The notes below the pieces were generated by a model. It searched no databases. It had not been told where the DNA came from and saw nothing but the letters and a program-made list of their open reading frames with translations. From contig NZ_PQSS01000009.1 in assembly GCF_002920535.1 (NCBI RefSeq), positions 1 to 64,000 on the forward strand: a DNA stretch of 64,000 nt. The letters run 5' to 3'. Source of the stretch: Streptomyces sp. Ru71. Lineage in GTDB: Bacteria; Actinomycetota; Actinomycetes; Streptomycetales; Streptomycetaceae. Positions 44,092-52,195 of the stretch are shown piece by piece; the stretch's first letter is position 1; every line of letters begins with the position of its first letter. A program made the position numbers and the translations under genes.

Positions 44092-44263
44092 CTGTTGTCC
44101 CTCCACATCTGGCGGTGGCTTTGGGCCCGGGAACGACGACCGAGCTACGGAACGAGCGCGGTCACGCTGGGACGACCCTGGCGGACGGCTGCGTCGTCGC
44201 CCACCCACCGGAGCTGGGAGACCCAGGTCCGGTCCATAAGAAGATCCATGATGCGGAATAGTG

Positions 44264-44282
44264 ATTCCGCGTTCAACGGAAT
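44264..44282 (-). promoter_or_regulatory. Dyad upstream of the purine permease
   Basis: ATTCCG-N7-CGGAAT in a locally AT-rich stretch is a good candidate operator. TTCC...GGAA dyads are used by IclR-type regulators of purine and allantoin breakdown in streptomycetes; the link here is inference. Confidence 0.45.
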
Positions 44283-44433
44283 GTAGAAAGCGTCACCCTG
44301 CTCGTCAATGCCTCCCACTCGATCGACGCACTACCCGGCAGGACTCTGGAGTTTCCTCCAATGGCAGGCTCGCGCTGCACCCCGCAAGCCGGACCACCTC
44401 CCGCAGACAGGCGCACGGCCCCAGCTGCATCGG

Positions 44434-44538
44434 ATGGCTGGTGTGATCACAGCGTCGGAGCCTTCCTGGATAGCCCCATTCACTGGGCTGTGCCCACGTC
44501 AGTTCAGCAAGGTGATCTCGCCGGACGCCTGGATGTAG
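44434..44538 (+). pseudogene. IS5-type transposase N-terminal stub
   Basis: MAGVITASEPSWIAPFTGLC then PRQFSKVIS, the exact start of the transposase lineage seen at 10288, 18784 and 20987, stops after 34 codons where unrelated sequence begins. It preserves the ancestral start that the 10288 copy has lost. Confidence 0.85.
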
Positions 44539-44690
44539 GCGACGGCCACGCCGTAGCCGAGGAACTCGTTGCGCGCCGTCAGCGGCCGCAGGAGGACAAT
44601 CTGCTCCAGCAGGGCGGCCGCCCACCAGTGCTCGGCAAGGACCTCGCTGTCAGCGACTACTCGGCACTCGTAGCTGCCGTGGCCCGGCAC
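44499..44690 (-). pseudogene. Unidentified gene fragment
   Basis: The minus strand gives CRVVADSEVLAEHWWAAALL, EQIVLLRPLTARNEFLGYGV and AVAYIQASGEI. Upstream in other frames DLHIDIRWLLDRQEEPPGAG seems to be the preceding part. Coding character is good but broken by frameshifts near 44660. It ends where the IS stub begins, suggesting the insertion destroyed it. The flanking 44700-44990 has no gene. Confidence 0.35.
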
Positions 44691-44993
44691 CGGGTGGTTC
44701 CTCTTGCCGGTCCAGGAGCCACCGGATGTCGATGTGCAGGTCCAAGGTCAGGCCGCCCGGTGGCTGTGGCCGGCTGTCCGCCCGACTTAGTTCTTGGGGG
44801 CTTCAGAGACCGGTACGCGGAGTAACGCGTGAAGAGCAGCCCCCTTGGCGAGCCTCCTGTCCGAGGCACGAAGTGACACCCCGAGGGGGCACGCTTTCCC
44901 GCGGTGAATTTCCCGGTGCGGTGCGACGGCTCCTCGTGCGTGTCGGCAACAGCCGGGACACCGCCGCACCGCCCCTGGGATGGCTCGGGCGTA

Positions 44994-45460
44994 TCAGGCG
45001 GTGTAGCCGATGCGGGCGGCGAGGATGGCGATGTCGCCCTGGGCGCTGGCGGGGGCGAACTGACTGATCAGGGTGGAGCACAGCTGGTCGAGGCCGCCGG
45101 TGGCGCCGGTGAGCAGGTCGGTGAGGTCACTCAGGCTCATCCAGGTCGCCGCCTCGGATCTCGATCAGGCCGTCGGTGAAAAGGACCAGGACACTGCCCC
45201 GGGGCAGGCAGACGTCGGTGGTGATGTAGGGATGCCGCCGATGCCCAGCGGGGCGCCTGAGGGCAGGCCGAGCATGCGGGCAGTGCCGTCGGGGGCGATG
45301 AGGACGGGCGGGGGGTGGCCGGTGCAGGCCAGTCGGCCGTAGCCGGTCGTGGCAAACGACATACAGGCAGGTGGCCAGCGGGGGGCGTCGAGTTCCTGCA
45401 GGGTGCGCTCCTCAGCAGGAAAGATGGGACTGGAGCAAAGCATGGCACCCTGCCGCAAGC
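44994..45460 (-). pseudogene. PP2C/SpoIIE-type phosphatase, C-terminal fragment
   Basis: The minus strand pieces RLACTGHPPPVLIAPDGTAR, LGLPSGAPLGIGGI, then (other frames) CLPRGSVLVLFTDGLIEIRG and SAQGDIAILAARIGYTA form the end of a SpoIIE/RsbU-type phosphatase. It retains the metal-binding FTDGL and GDI/L-A motifs. At least two frameshifts (near 45150 and 45225) and loss of the N-terminal sensor region make it inactive. Confidence 0.75.
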
Positions 45461-45510
45461 AGGTAGTGGTGCCGAGAGAGGGACAGGCGACGCGCGAGTA
45501 GGAGGGCAGG

Positions 45511-45792
45511 ATGAGCGATCGCAAGGCCGGGAGGGGTGACCTAGCCGCAGGCCTGTGGTTCATGCGTGCCCGTGTCCGCATACTCACAGAACATCAGTCC
45601 ACCTCCGTTGACCCCCTGGGGCTGAGAATCTTCCGTCCCGGAGAAGAACTGGAAATGCTCCGGTGGGGCCGGCCGTGGGATGAGGCTGAGGGGACCCCTT
45701 GGTGGACCAGCCTGGACATGCAGGGAGCCCACATCGTGCCCGCGGCGAAAGTCCAGGTTCTCGAAGTGCTCGAAGAGCAGCAGCCTGACTAG
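45511..45792 (+). CDS. Small hypothetical protein
   Basis: 93 residues; AGGAGGGCAGG directly before ATG 45511. The sequence (RILTEHQSTSVDPLGLRIFR, PGEELEMLRWGRPWDEAEGT, VPAAKVQVLEVLEEQQPD) is soluble with alternating strands, like an SH3-fold barrel. No family was recognised. It may have begun the small operon whose next members (45859-47037) are decayed. Confidence 0.6.
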   Translation: MSDRKAGRGDLAAGLWFMRARVRILTEHQSTSVDPLGLRIFRPGEELEMLRWGRPWDEAEGTPWWTSLDMQGAHIVPAAKVQVLEVLEEQQPD

Positions 45793-45858
45793 AGGCGTCG
45801 TGGCCGACGTGCTTGTCACGGAGCGTGAACAGATCTCGGCCATGGCCACAATGCCCTC

Positions 45859-46525
45859 ATGCAGCCGTGGCCCGTTCCTTGTCCCGCGGGCCTCATCCCC
45901 GACGTGACGGGCACCGACGCATTCCACAACGCGTACCGAAACGCCATGGCGAACCGCGCCGTCTTCGTCGCCGTCGAATGCGAAGGACGCCGGTGGACGG
46001 TGAATGCGGACACGCTCACTGCCGGCTCTGGCCACACAGTCGCCGGCTCAGTCAACGAGGAAGTGCGGGCCGCGATCACCCGCCTGGAGGAAAGACACGG
46101 GGTCGACTGGGGTGCTTACACGGGACCGATCTACTTCGTGATGCACGGGGTCCGCACCGAAGAACGGGCCGACCCGCGTTCCAGAGCTCCTCGACCCAGC
46201 AAGCCATGCGCGCGTGCGCTCAGAGGTGCTTCAAGCTCTCGGGCTACCAGGCCCCGTCTCTTTCTCTTTCGACCTGCTGGTGTCGGACCACTTCACATTG
46301 CGCATCGACCGGCACGACGCCGGCGTGGTTAGGCCTTCCGCTCGCCGGACCGATGCGGATGTGCCGCCGCCTACTCAGCAGGAGGCGGGCGCCGTGGCCG
46401 CTGACTCGGCTCAGACACTCGACCATGCGCTCGCACGTCTCTTCCTGCGTCTGGGCCTGCCGCCCGACTCCTTGGCACGGGATTTCGCACCTACTACCAG
46501 CGGTGACGGGGGAGCTAAGCTGTGA
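45859..46525 (+). pseudogene. Hypothetical protein, frameshifted
   Basis: The first frame gives DVTGTDAFHNAYRNAMANRA, VFVAVECEGRRWTVNADTLT, EEVRAAITRLEERHGVDWGA, then MHGVRTEERAD. Near 46170 it shifts, and the protein continues VRSEVLQALGLPGPVSFSFD, LLVSDHFTLRIDRHD to the stop at 46523-46525. One deletion probably separates a formerly continuous gene of about 222 codons. The stop overlaps the next start (GTGA). Confidence 0.5.
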
Positions 46526-46608
46526 GTCTGGAAGACAGTGGCGCTCTGCCCCTGCCGCCTGCTGATCCCGACGCCGACCGCCTGGACCTGTGGTCTCCGC
46601 CGGTATGA
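46522..46608 (+). CDS. 28-codon ORF linking two overlapping genes
   Basis: GTG 46522 overlaps the upstream stop, and its own stop overlaps the next ATG (tATGA at 46605). The peptide VSLEDSGALPLPPADPDADR then LDLWSPPV is Pro/Asp-rich. The double overlap argues for translational coupling rather than chance. Function unknown. Confidence 0.4.
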   Translation: MSLEDSGALPLPPADPDADRLDLWSPPV

Positions 46609-47037
46609 GCATCGCCATGCAGTGGGGCAAGGTTCTCGACCCAGAAAGGCTGGAGATCGCGCTCAAGGCGCTGGAGACCATCAGGTGGTGATGGCCCGGC
46701 TGGAGATGCAGCGTGCGGCCGCTGAACGTGCTCATGCTGCCGACGTGGCGGCTGCGGAGCGGGCGGTGGCGGAACGTCGAGAACAGCGTCGGCACAACCG
46801 GCACATGGCTGGTCTGGCTGTCGGCGCTGTCGTGGCGGTGGGAATGCTCGGCGCGGGTATACGTCGCGCAGGGCGACCGTTGGTGGCTGTCGCTTCTGCT
46901 ATGCGGTCCGAGCCTGCTGGCCTTGGCGAAGGTCTTCGTTTTGCGCCGCAGCGATCCGGACGACATGAGGCTCCTCGCACGGGCGACACACAGCGCCATG
47001 AACTCAGCCGGGCAGGCTCAGCAGCCCCCTCCTCCGT
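46605..47037 (+). pseudogene. Two-TM membrane protein with coiled coil, frameshifted
   Basis: MSIAMQWGKVLDPERLEIAL, then (frame 2) VVMARLEMQRAAAERAHAAD and HNRHMAGLAVGAVVAVGMLG, then (frame 3) YVAQGDRWWLSLLLCGPSLL to the stop at 47035. A coiled coil and two membrane helices can be reconstructed with two indels (near 46685 and 46855). Last gene of the decayed operon. Confidence 0.5.
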
Positions 47038-47321
47038 GACCCCCTGCCCGACTGACACACCACTCCAGCTGAGGCCTCGGCTTACCCGGATCGTTCCTCC
47101 GCCCACGAAAGTCAGCCACGGCGATGCGGTGGGTCGAACGGGCTGGGCGCGTGTGTTTCCAGCGACCACCCACCGACCCCAGCCACGCTTCCTGTTACTG
47201 CCTCACCGCGCGCCCACGGCGGACGTCAGGAGAACCGCGGTGCTTGCCCTGCACCCCGAGAAACGGAGCGCCACGCGCGAGTACCGCAGGGCCGCCCGTA
47301 CGGCGCCGCGCGCGGGTCGGC

Positions 47322-47732
47322 TCAGCAATCAAGCACGGCGGCGATGGCTTCGATCTCCACGAGCTGGCCGTCATAGCCGAGCACGGTGACACCCATCAAT
47401 GTACTGGGCACGTCGTGGTCTCCGAACGCGTCCCGGACAACCTCCCATGCCGTCACCAGGTCCTCCCGCCGGTGAGAGGCAACGAGAACACGGGTGCTGA
47501 TGACATCGTTCAATGACGCACCCGAGTCCGTCAGAGCGGTCCGCATGTTCTCCACAGCCTTGGCCGCCTGCCCCGCGACGTCCCCTATCGCCGCAGTTGA
47601 GCCATCATCATTCAGAGGACATGCTCCGGCCAGGAAGATCAGCCGCGACTCGGCCGGAGCCGTGGCCGCGTAGGCGTACTCCGCAACATCGGACAGGGAC
47701 GCAGAGCGAATCAATGTGACAGCACGCGGCAC
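47322..47732 (-). CDS. RidA-family (YjgF/UK114) protein
   Basis: 136 residues from GTG 47732 behind GAAAGGAAG. RidA marks: LIFLAGACPLNDDGSTAAIG, QAAKAVENMRTALTDSGASL, VISTRVLVASHRREDLVTAW and VEIEAIAAVLDC. RidA proteins hydrolyse reactive enamines or imines from PLP enzymes. The usual catalytic Arg aligns with R in STRVLVAS or slightly downstream, and the E of VEIEA is conserved. Isolated gene. Confidence 0.9.
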   Translation of the reverse strand: MPRAVTLIRSASLSDVAEYAYAATAPAESRLIFLAGACPLNDDGSTAAIGDVAGQAAKAVENMRTALTDSGASLNDVISTRVLVASHRREDLVTAWEVVRDAFGDHDVPSTLMGVTVLGYDGQLVEIEAIAAVLDC

Positions 47733-47742
47733 GGGCTTCCTT

Positions 47743-47925
47743 TCACAGCAGTTCCGGGGCACTCAGGACCTTCTCAAAGGTCGACTCTAGGTTCGACACA
47801 TTTTCCTGGCCCGTCGACTCCCGTGATGGGCCACTGCCGTCAGCCATCCAATGGATCTCACATGATCGAAGAGACACCTCTCGCAGGACCTCCGGAAGCA
47901 CGTGAACGACCACGGACCCCAGCAG
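47743..47925 (-). CDS. Doubtful short ORF or C-terminal fragment
   Basis: The minus strand reads VVHVLPEVLREVSLRSCEIH, WMADGSGPSRESTGQENVSN and ends ESTFEKVLSAPELL at 47743, just upstream of ridA. It has coding character but no start with RBS. It may be the end of a lost gene. The rest of 47926-48053 is empty. Confidence 0.3.
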   Translation of the reverse strand: MLGSVVVHVLPEVLREVSLRSCEIHWMADGSGPSRESTGQENVSNLESTFEKVLSAPELL

Positions 47926-48053
47926 GTGTGTCGGGTCCTTGTGAGGTGCTGTGGGCGTACTGGTTACGGCCCGGAGCGAGGCGGCGGCGCGGAGCTGCGA
48001 GGGGTGCCTGGACCGCTGGTCGGTCGGCGTGGGGGCGGCACCCGGCGTTTTTG

Positions 48054-48398
48054 TCAGGCGGGGGGCTTCGGCTGCGGCTGGCCGCCTTGGGCGCGCAGTT
48101 GTTCGTTGATGCGCTGAGCTTCTTCGAGCTGGTCTTCGAGGATGACGATGCGGCAGGCGGCCTCTATGGGGGTGCCCTGGTCGACGAGTTCGCGGGCGCG
48201 GGCGGCGATGCGCAGCTGGTAGCGGGAGTAGCGGCGGTGGCCGCCTTCGGAGCGCAAGGGGGTGATCAGGCGGTGTTCGCCGATGGCTCGGAGGAAGGCG
48301 GGGGTGGTGCCGAGCATCTCGGCGGCCCGGCCCATGGTGTAGGCGGGGTAGTCGTCGTCGTCGAGGATGTCGGCGGGCCGGGTACTGCGAGGGGGCAT
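48054..48398 (-). CDS. Small MerR-type helix-turn-helix regulator
   Basis: 114 residues from ATG 48398 (MPPRSTRPADILDDDDYPAY); AGAAGAGG precedes it. The MerR HTH is YTMGRAAEMLGTTPAFLRAI with wing HRLITPLRSEGGHRRYSRYQ. A helical tail (RELVDQGTPIEAACRIVILE) follows without a ligand domain, as in HspR/BldC-like minimal members. A very strong hairpin lies 28 bp upstream. Targets unknown. Confidence 0.88.
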   Translation of the reverse strand: MPPRSTRPADILDDDDYPAYTMGRAAEMLGTTPAFLRAIGEHRLITPLRSEGGHRRYSRYQLRIAARARELVDQGTPIEAACRIVILEDQLEEAQRINEQLRAQGGQPQPKPPA

Positions 48399-48426
48399 AG
48401 ACCTCTTCTTTCGGGGGATGCGTCGG

Positions 48427-48459
48427 GGGGCCCGGGTGCCGTCCTGGCACCCGGGCCCC
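48427..48459. terminator. Perfect 14-bp hairpin upstream of the MerR-type gene
   Basis: GGGGCCCGGGTGCC-N5-GGCACCCGGGCCCC. All 14 stem pairs are G-C, A-T or T-A with no mismatch. It could terminate incoming transcription, act in the 5' UTR, or include an operator (CCCGGGTGCC). There is no T-run. Confidence 0.55.
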
Positions 48460-48939
48460 GAGCTTTCAACACCATCTACCGGCCGACTGCGCCGGCTTTC
48501 TTTGTCCGCACGTTCCGCCTGGGAGGGCGGGGATGCGGGGATCGCGGATGCGTGACCGGGGACCACCTTCCAATCCGGGGCCTTGCGGTACCCGGGCGGA
48601 CTGCTTCCTCGCCCGGGCGATCCTGATGGCGTCTCGCTCCTTACCTTCGATTACTCGGTTGTACTGCTGGATAACGCGGGTACTGCTCGCGACCCCTTCG
48701 GATCACGTTCTGCTTGACCTGCATGCACGGCAGTTCCTGTCTGCCGCGCCCACTTCGACTTCCTGGGTACGGTAGAAATCGTAGCTCTGCGGATGACCAA
48801 TGTCTACCTTGGCCGTGACAGATTTCCTCCGTTGCACTGGGAGAGTTCTTCACGGCAGGTTGTGGCTTCAGGTTTGGCCGCCTGGGGCTTGCCCGCGTGG
48901 CCGGTCGCCGCGGCTTGCCCGGTCAGGTGCGGAAGCGGG

Positions 48940-49240
48940 AGAGTCAGCCGCCTGTGCGAGGACTGCCAGGACCGGGCCGTCGCAGCACAAGCGCAGGCAG
49001 AAGCCGACGAACGCGAGCGCCCGGAGCAGGAGCGCCGCCGCCTGGAGGCAGAGGAACAGGCCGCCGCGCAGAAGGCCGGATGCGGGTGCGACTGGCGCGT
49101 GCTCCGGTCCCGGGTGTAGCCGATCGCCTCCCACCTTTCGTCGGTGAACTTCTGCCCGCAGTCCGTGCACACCGGCCGCCGCGCCTCCCGCTCCGCAGCT
49201 TCCCGCTCTGCACGGCGCCGCTGTTCTTGACCACCGCCGA
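48940..49240. pseudogene. Zinc-finger/coiled-coil gene split onto opposite strands
   Basis: The plus strand 48944-49080 encodes [40 protein letters not shown]. The minus strand 49220-49100 encodes [35 protein letters not shown]. The minus piece (CxxC then W) reads as the front of a gene whose back half (CxxC then acidic coiled coil) is the plus piece, so an inversion breakpoint lies near 49085-49105. Family unknown. The sequence 48467-48930 has no gene. Confidence 0.4.
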
Positions 49241-49350
49241 CTCCCCCGACGAGGCCACCAGCGCCGTCACCGAAGCCACCACGGAGGAGAACACCCCCGC
49301 CGCGGACAACGCGGCCACCGAGGAGCCGACCGCGGCCGCCGACGGCAGCC

Positions 49351-49415
49351 AAAGTCATCCCGGGCTGCCGGGTGCAGGCTGGTGCCCGCCGCCGGTGGGC
49401 TCGAACCCTGCCAGC
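49351..49415. repeat. 65-bp dispersed repeat, copy 2
   Basis: 63 of 65 positions match 38931-38995. It overlaps the last 20 codons of the MBL-fold gene (LAGFEPTGGGHQPAPGSPG), suggesting that the tail of that protein derives from the repeat. Confidence 0.75.
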
Positions 49416-50191
49416 ATCTGCTCCAGAGCCGCCTGGTCCGGCCCTACGAACGCCGGTTCCCGGGGTGCCGAGCCGAGCGTGTCGATCATCGACGCCGTGA
49501 TCCCCGGAGCCGGTGGCAGATGCGTAGAGAGGATGAGCTCCGGCTCCCTGTCTCGCAGCGGCCGGAAGGTGCCGAGGAACTTCTCGACATCCACGTTGTG
49601 CACCCACGGGCTGTCGACCGTGGCCCACAGCAGCTGCGCGACCCGCAACTCCTCCACGCCGACCGCACCGACGTCATCGGCGTGTGCCAGTTCGGCACTG
49701 GGCATCGGCCCGCCGAAGCAGTCAGAGCTGAAACAAACCCCCGACCGGTCGTCGAAGAGGCCGATCGTGGCCGGATTGTCGAACAGCGGCGGCCTGAACG
49801 CCGTGAGCGTGCGGTCGCCGACATTCAGGCTCTGCCCCGGATTGAGCAAATACAGGCGATCAAGCGGCAGCGGCCTCTCGCATGACATGAACCCGGCTGA
49901 CAGGAACGTGGTCACGACACGCGCCTTGGGCGCCGCAGCCAGCAGATCGAATATCCCACCCGTGTGATCACGATCCGGGTGCGTCAGCCAGATCCACCGC
50001 ACATCGGCGGGATCCAGCACGGAACCAAGCACCTCTAGGAAGTTCCTGTCGGGGAGCCCAAGTCCGGTGTCGATGACGACGGGCTGCGAGGCGAGCAGTA
50101 CAAAGGCGTTCACCGGGAGGTAGCCGATCCCCGGCGCCTCAAGGCTGTCATTCAGAACGCTGATGTCCGGGCGGACCTTGTGAACCGGCAT
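49355..50191 (-). CDS. MBL-fold metallo-hydrolase, flavodiiron-like metal motif
   Basis: 278 residues from ATG 50191. MBL elements: VVIDTGLGLPDR (about 37-48), metal motif THPDRDHTGG (about 69-78; H-x-D-x-D-H rather than H-x-H-x-D-H), VCFSSDCFGGPM (later Asp) and LILSTHLPPAPG (last His). Substituting the second His by an acidic residue is typical of the ODP/flavodiiron branch, suggesting a diiron redox or sensor domain rather than a zinc hydrolase. No flavodoxin or rubredoxin domain is attached. The last 20 residues come from a dispersed repeat. Confidence 0.85.
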   Translation of the reverse strand: MPVHKVRPDISVLNDSLEAPGIGYLPVNAFVLLASQPVVIDTGLGLPDRNFLEVLGSVLDPADVRWIWLTHPDRDHTGGIFDLLAAAPKARVVTTFLSAGFMSCERPLPLDRLYLLNPGQSLNVGDRTLTAFRPPLFDNPATIGLFDDRSGVCFSSDCFGGPMPSAELAHADDVGAVGVEELRVAQLLWATVDSPWVHNVDVEKFLGTFRPLRDREPELILSTHLPPAPGITASMIDTLGSAPREPAFVGPDQAALEQMLAGFEPTGGGHQPAPGSPG

Positions 50192-50595
50192 GCCGCATCT
50201 CCACGCCCCCAGGATGGTGATCGCGCCGCGGCCTACTCATCCATCATCTGCCCCTCTCCCCTGGCCCTGCATCCCGGCCACGGCATCAGGCAGGCGCGAG
50301 AGACAGGTCATGGTTGGTGCGCCACAGCCGAAGGGCGCTGACGCGTCCACCCCTGCCTGGCTCTCTCCTGGACGAGGCCGCCCAGTGTGCGGGACCAGCG
50401 CTGGCTGAGTACCGTCGCTCCCCCTCGGCCCGCGACGGGTGGGGTGCGCCGCTGCCGCTGACGGCCGAGGGCCAGGCAAGAAGCCGGAGGATCTCCCTCG
50501 CTTGCAAGTCCTTTTCTCGCCGCCCCGGGGACGTTGCCGAGCTCGCCATTCTTCTCGCGCTCGGTGAGTCCTGGCGTTTGCGGTGGTCAGGGCGT
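50192..50595. other. 404-bp interval without recognisable gene
   Basis: No protein, RNA or IS was recognised on either strand. Open frames here are low-complexity Arg/Pro or Gly-rich shadows. It lies between the MBL gene start and the 3' end of the methyltransferase gene. Confidence 0.45.
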
Positions 50596-51417
50596 TCAGG
50601 AGCGGGTCGAGGTGATCACGACGGATGTGTAGGGCATGGTGGCGTGGCCGCCGAGCTTGTCGATCGCAGTCCCGACGCTGTCGAGGACCTCCGCCATTTT
50701 GTGTGCAGGGAGTTGGGTGAGGCCGCCGAAGGTGGGGAGCTGGTCGAGCCACTCCTGTCGGGAGTAGGTGCGCTCCCAGGTGAAGCGCCACTGTTCCGGC
50801 TCGCTGAACCTGCCGGTCTGCCGGATGCCGTCGGTGATTCTCGCGAAGAGCGGCTGGTAGGCATCCACGGCCGATCCTCTCAGCAGGCCGGGGTTGAACG
50901 GCGAATCGGGGGCGACCCGCTGGAGGGCTTCCGCGAGGGCGTCGATCACCTCGGCCGGGAGCTGGGGGACGTGGTGGAAGGGAGCGAGTCGTCCGCCGGG
51001 CCGGAGCACTTGGGCCGCCTTGGCCGCGCCGATGACGGGGTCCACCCAGTGCCAGGCGGTGCCGGCGATGACCGCGTCGAACTGCCGCCCGGCCGGCTGC
51101 CAGTCCTCGAACCTGGCAACCTCGACCTCGACGCAGCTGCGTCGCGCAACGGCGGCCATCCGTTCGTCGGGCTCGACAGCGAGCACCGTGCAGCCGGCCG
51201 CCTGGAACTGCCGGGCCTCGATGCCGGTCCCGGCTCCGACATCGAGGACGTGCCGACCGGGGCTTGTCGCGACGATCCTGTCCACCAGGGCTTGGGGATA
51301 CGGCGGTCGGGTGCGGTCATAGCGTTCGGCGTCCACACCGAAGGACTCGGCCGTCTGCCGGTGGCGGTGGGGCTCGGGTCCGGACTTGTCCGGCTGTCCC
51401 TGCGATAAAGTGGGCAT
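50596..51417 (-). CDS. Class I SAM-dependent methyltransferase
   Basis: 273 residues. Motif I HVLDVGAGTGIEARQF (about 57-72), motif II VLAVEPDERMAAVA, post I VEVARFEDWQ, motif IV QFDAVIAGTAWHWVDP and motif VI AAQVLRPGGRLAPF place it in the Methyltransf_11/25 group. The leading FGVDAERYDRTRPPYP is typical of uncharacterised small-molecule methyltransferases. It is divergent from a tetR gene, with two identical-pattern operators, one of them overlapping its start codon. It is therefore very likely the TetR target. Confidence 0.92.
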   Translation of the reverse strand: MPTLSQGQPDKSGPEPHRHRQTAESFGVDAERYDRTRPPYPQALVDRIVATSPGRHVLDVGAGTGIEARQFQAAGCTVLAVEPDERMAAVARRSCVEVEVARFEDWQPAGRQFDAVIAGTAWHWVDPVIGAAKAAQVLRPGGRLAPFHHVPQLPAEVIDALAEALQRVAPDSPFNPGLLRGSAVDAYQPLFARITDGIRQTGRFSEPEQWRFTWERTYSRQEWLDQLPTFGGLTQLPAHKMAEVLDSVGTAIDKLGGHATMPYTSVVITSTRS

Positions 51418-51444
51418 GCGCCCACACTAATGGGCGGACGCCCA
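51411..51444. promoter_or_regulatory. Paired TetR operators TGGGC-N4-GCCCA
   Basis: TGGGCATGCGCCCA (51411-51424) and TGGGCGGACGCCCA (51431-51444) are the same 14-bp inverted repeat, 20 bp centre to centre (two helical turns). The first covers the methyltransferase ATG. Cooperative binding of two TetR dimers would silence both directions. Confidence 0.85.
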
Positions 51445-51476
51445 CTTGGTAAGGGGTCGGCGCGGAAAGGGAGACA

Positions 51477-52076
51477 ATGCCGTCAGGGGTGCACATCCAC
51501 AACGTGCGCGGCCAGTTGTTCGAAGCCGCCGAGCGCGTCCTGCTGCGGGACGGGCCCGGCGCGTTGACCAGCCGGGCGGTCACGGAGGAGGCGAACTGCG
51601 CCAAGGGTGTGCTGCACCGGCACTTCACCGACTTCGACGCTTTCCTCGCGGAACTGGTCCTCGACCGCATCCGGAGCATCGAGGAGCGAACCACGACCCT
51701 GTGCGCGGCCGCCGGCACCGGGAGCGTGGCGGACAACCTCGCCGGCGCACTGCAGGACCTGTTCGGGCCGGTCACGGTGGCAATCGTCGCGCTCATCACC
51801 TTCCGCGACGGCCTCCGCGCCCGGCTGCGCGAGGCCGGTCTGAACGGACTTCCACTGGCCGTGCAAGGCACCGCCATGATCGCCGCCTACCTCACCGCCG
51901 AGCGGGAGTTGGGGCGCCTGGCCGGCGACGCCGACATCGACACCCTCGCCCCCACCCTCGTCGGGGCCGGACACCTGCTGTTCGCCGACCGGGCAAGCGC
52001 CCCACCGCCGACCGCCGCCATCCAGAAGATGGTGACCACCGTCATCGCCGGCGCCCTGCGACCACCCCAATCGTGA
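51477..52076 (+). CDS. TetR-family repressor
   Basis: 199 residues; GGAAAGGGAGAC before ATG 51477. HTH: AAERVLLRDGPGALTSRAVT, EEANCAKGVLHRHFTDFDAF (about 17-58), with the F-x-DFDAFLAEL start of helix 4. The C-terminal ligand domain is all-helical and ends QKMVTTVIAGAL. Probable repressor of the divergent methyltransferase through the two TGGGC-N4-GCCCA sites. Ligand unknown. Confidence 0.92.
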   Translation: MPSGVHIHNVRGQLFEAAERVLLRDGPGALTSRAVTEEANCAKGVLHRHFTDFDAFLAELVLDRIRSIEERTTTLCAAAGTGSVADNLAGALQDLFGPVTVAIVALITFRDGLRARLREAGLNGLPLAVQGTAMIAAYLTAERELGRLAGDADIDTLAPTLVGAGHLLFADRASAPPPTAAIQKMVTTVIAGALRPPQS

Positions 52077-52195
52077 CCCTGAGCGCTCAGGTCGCACCGT
52101 CGCCCCGCCCGTGCTCGCCACCGGATCTGGTAGACCTCCGCGGCGGGTTCGTCAGCAGGGTGAACGCCAGATACCCGGGAAGATCCACCGAGTAG

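Noticed and set aside
50237..50791. 184-codon minus frame upstream of the MBL gene
   Set aside because: Arg/Pro/His-rich shadow without RBS; it overlaps the end of the methyltransferase gene.
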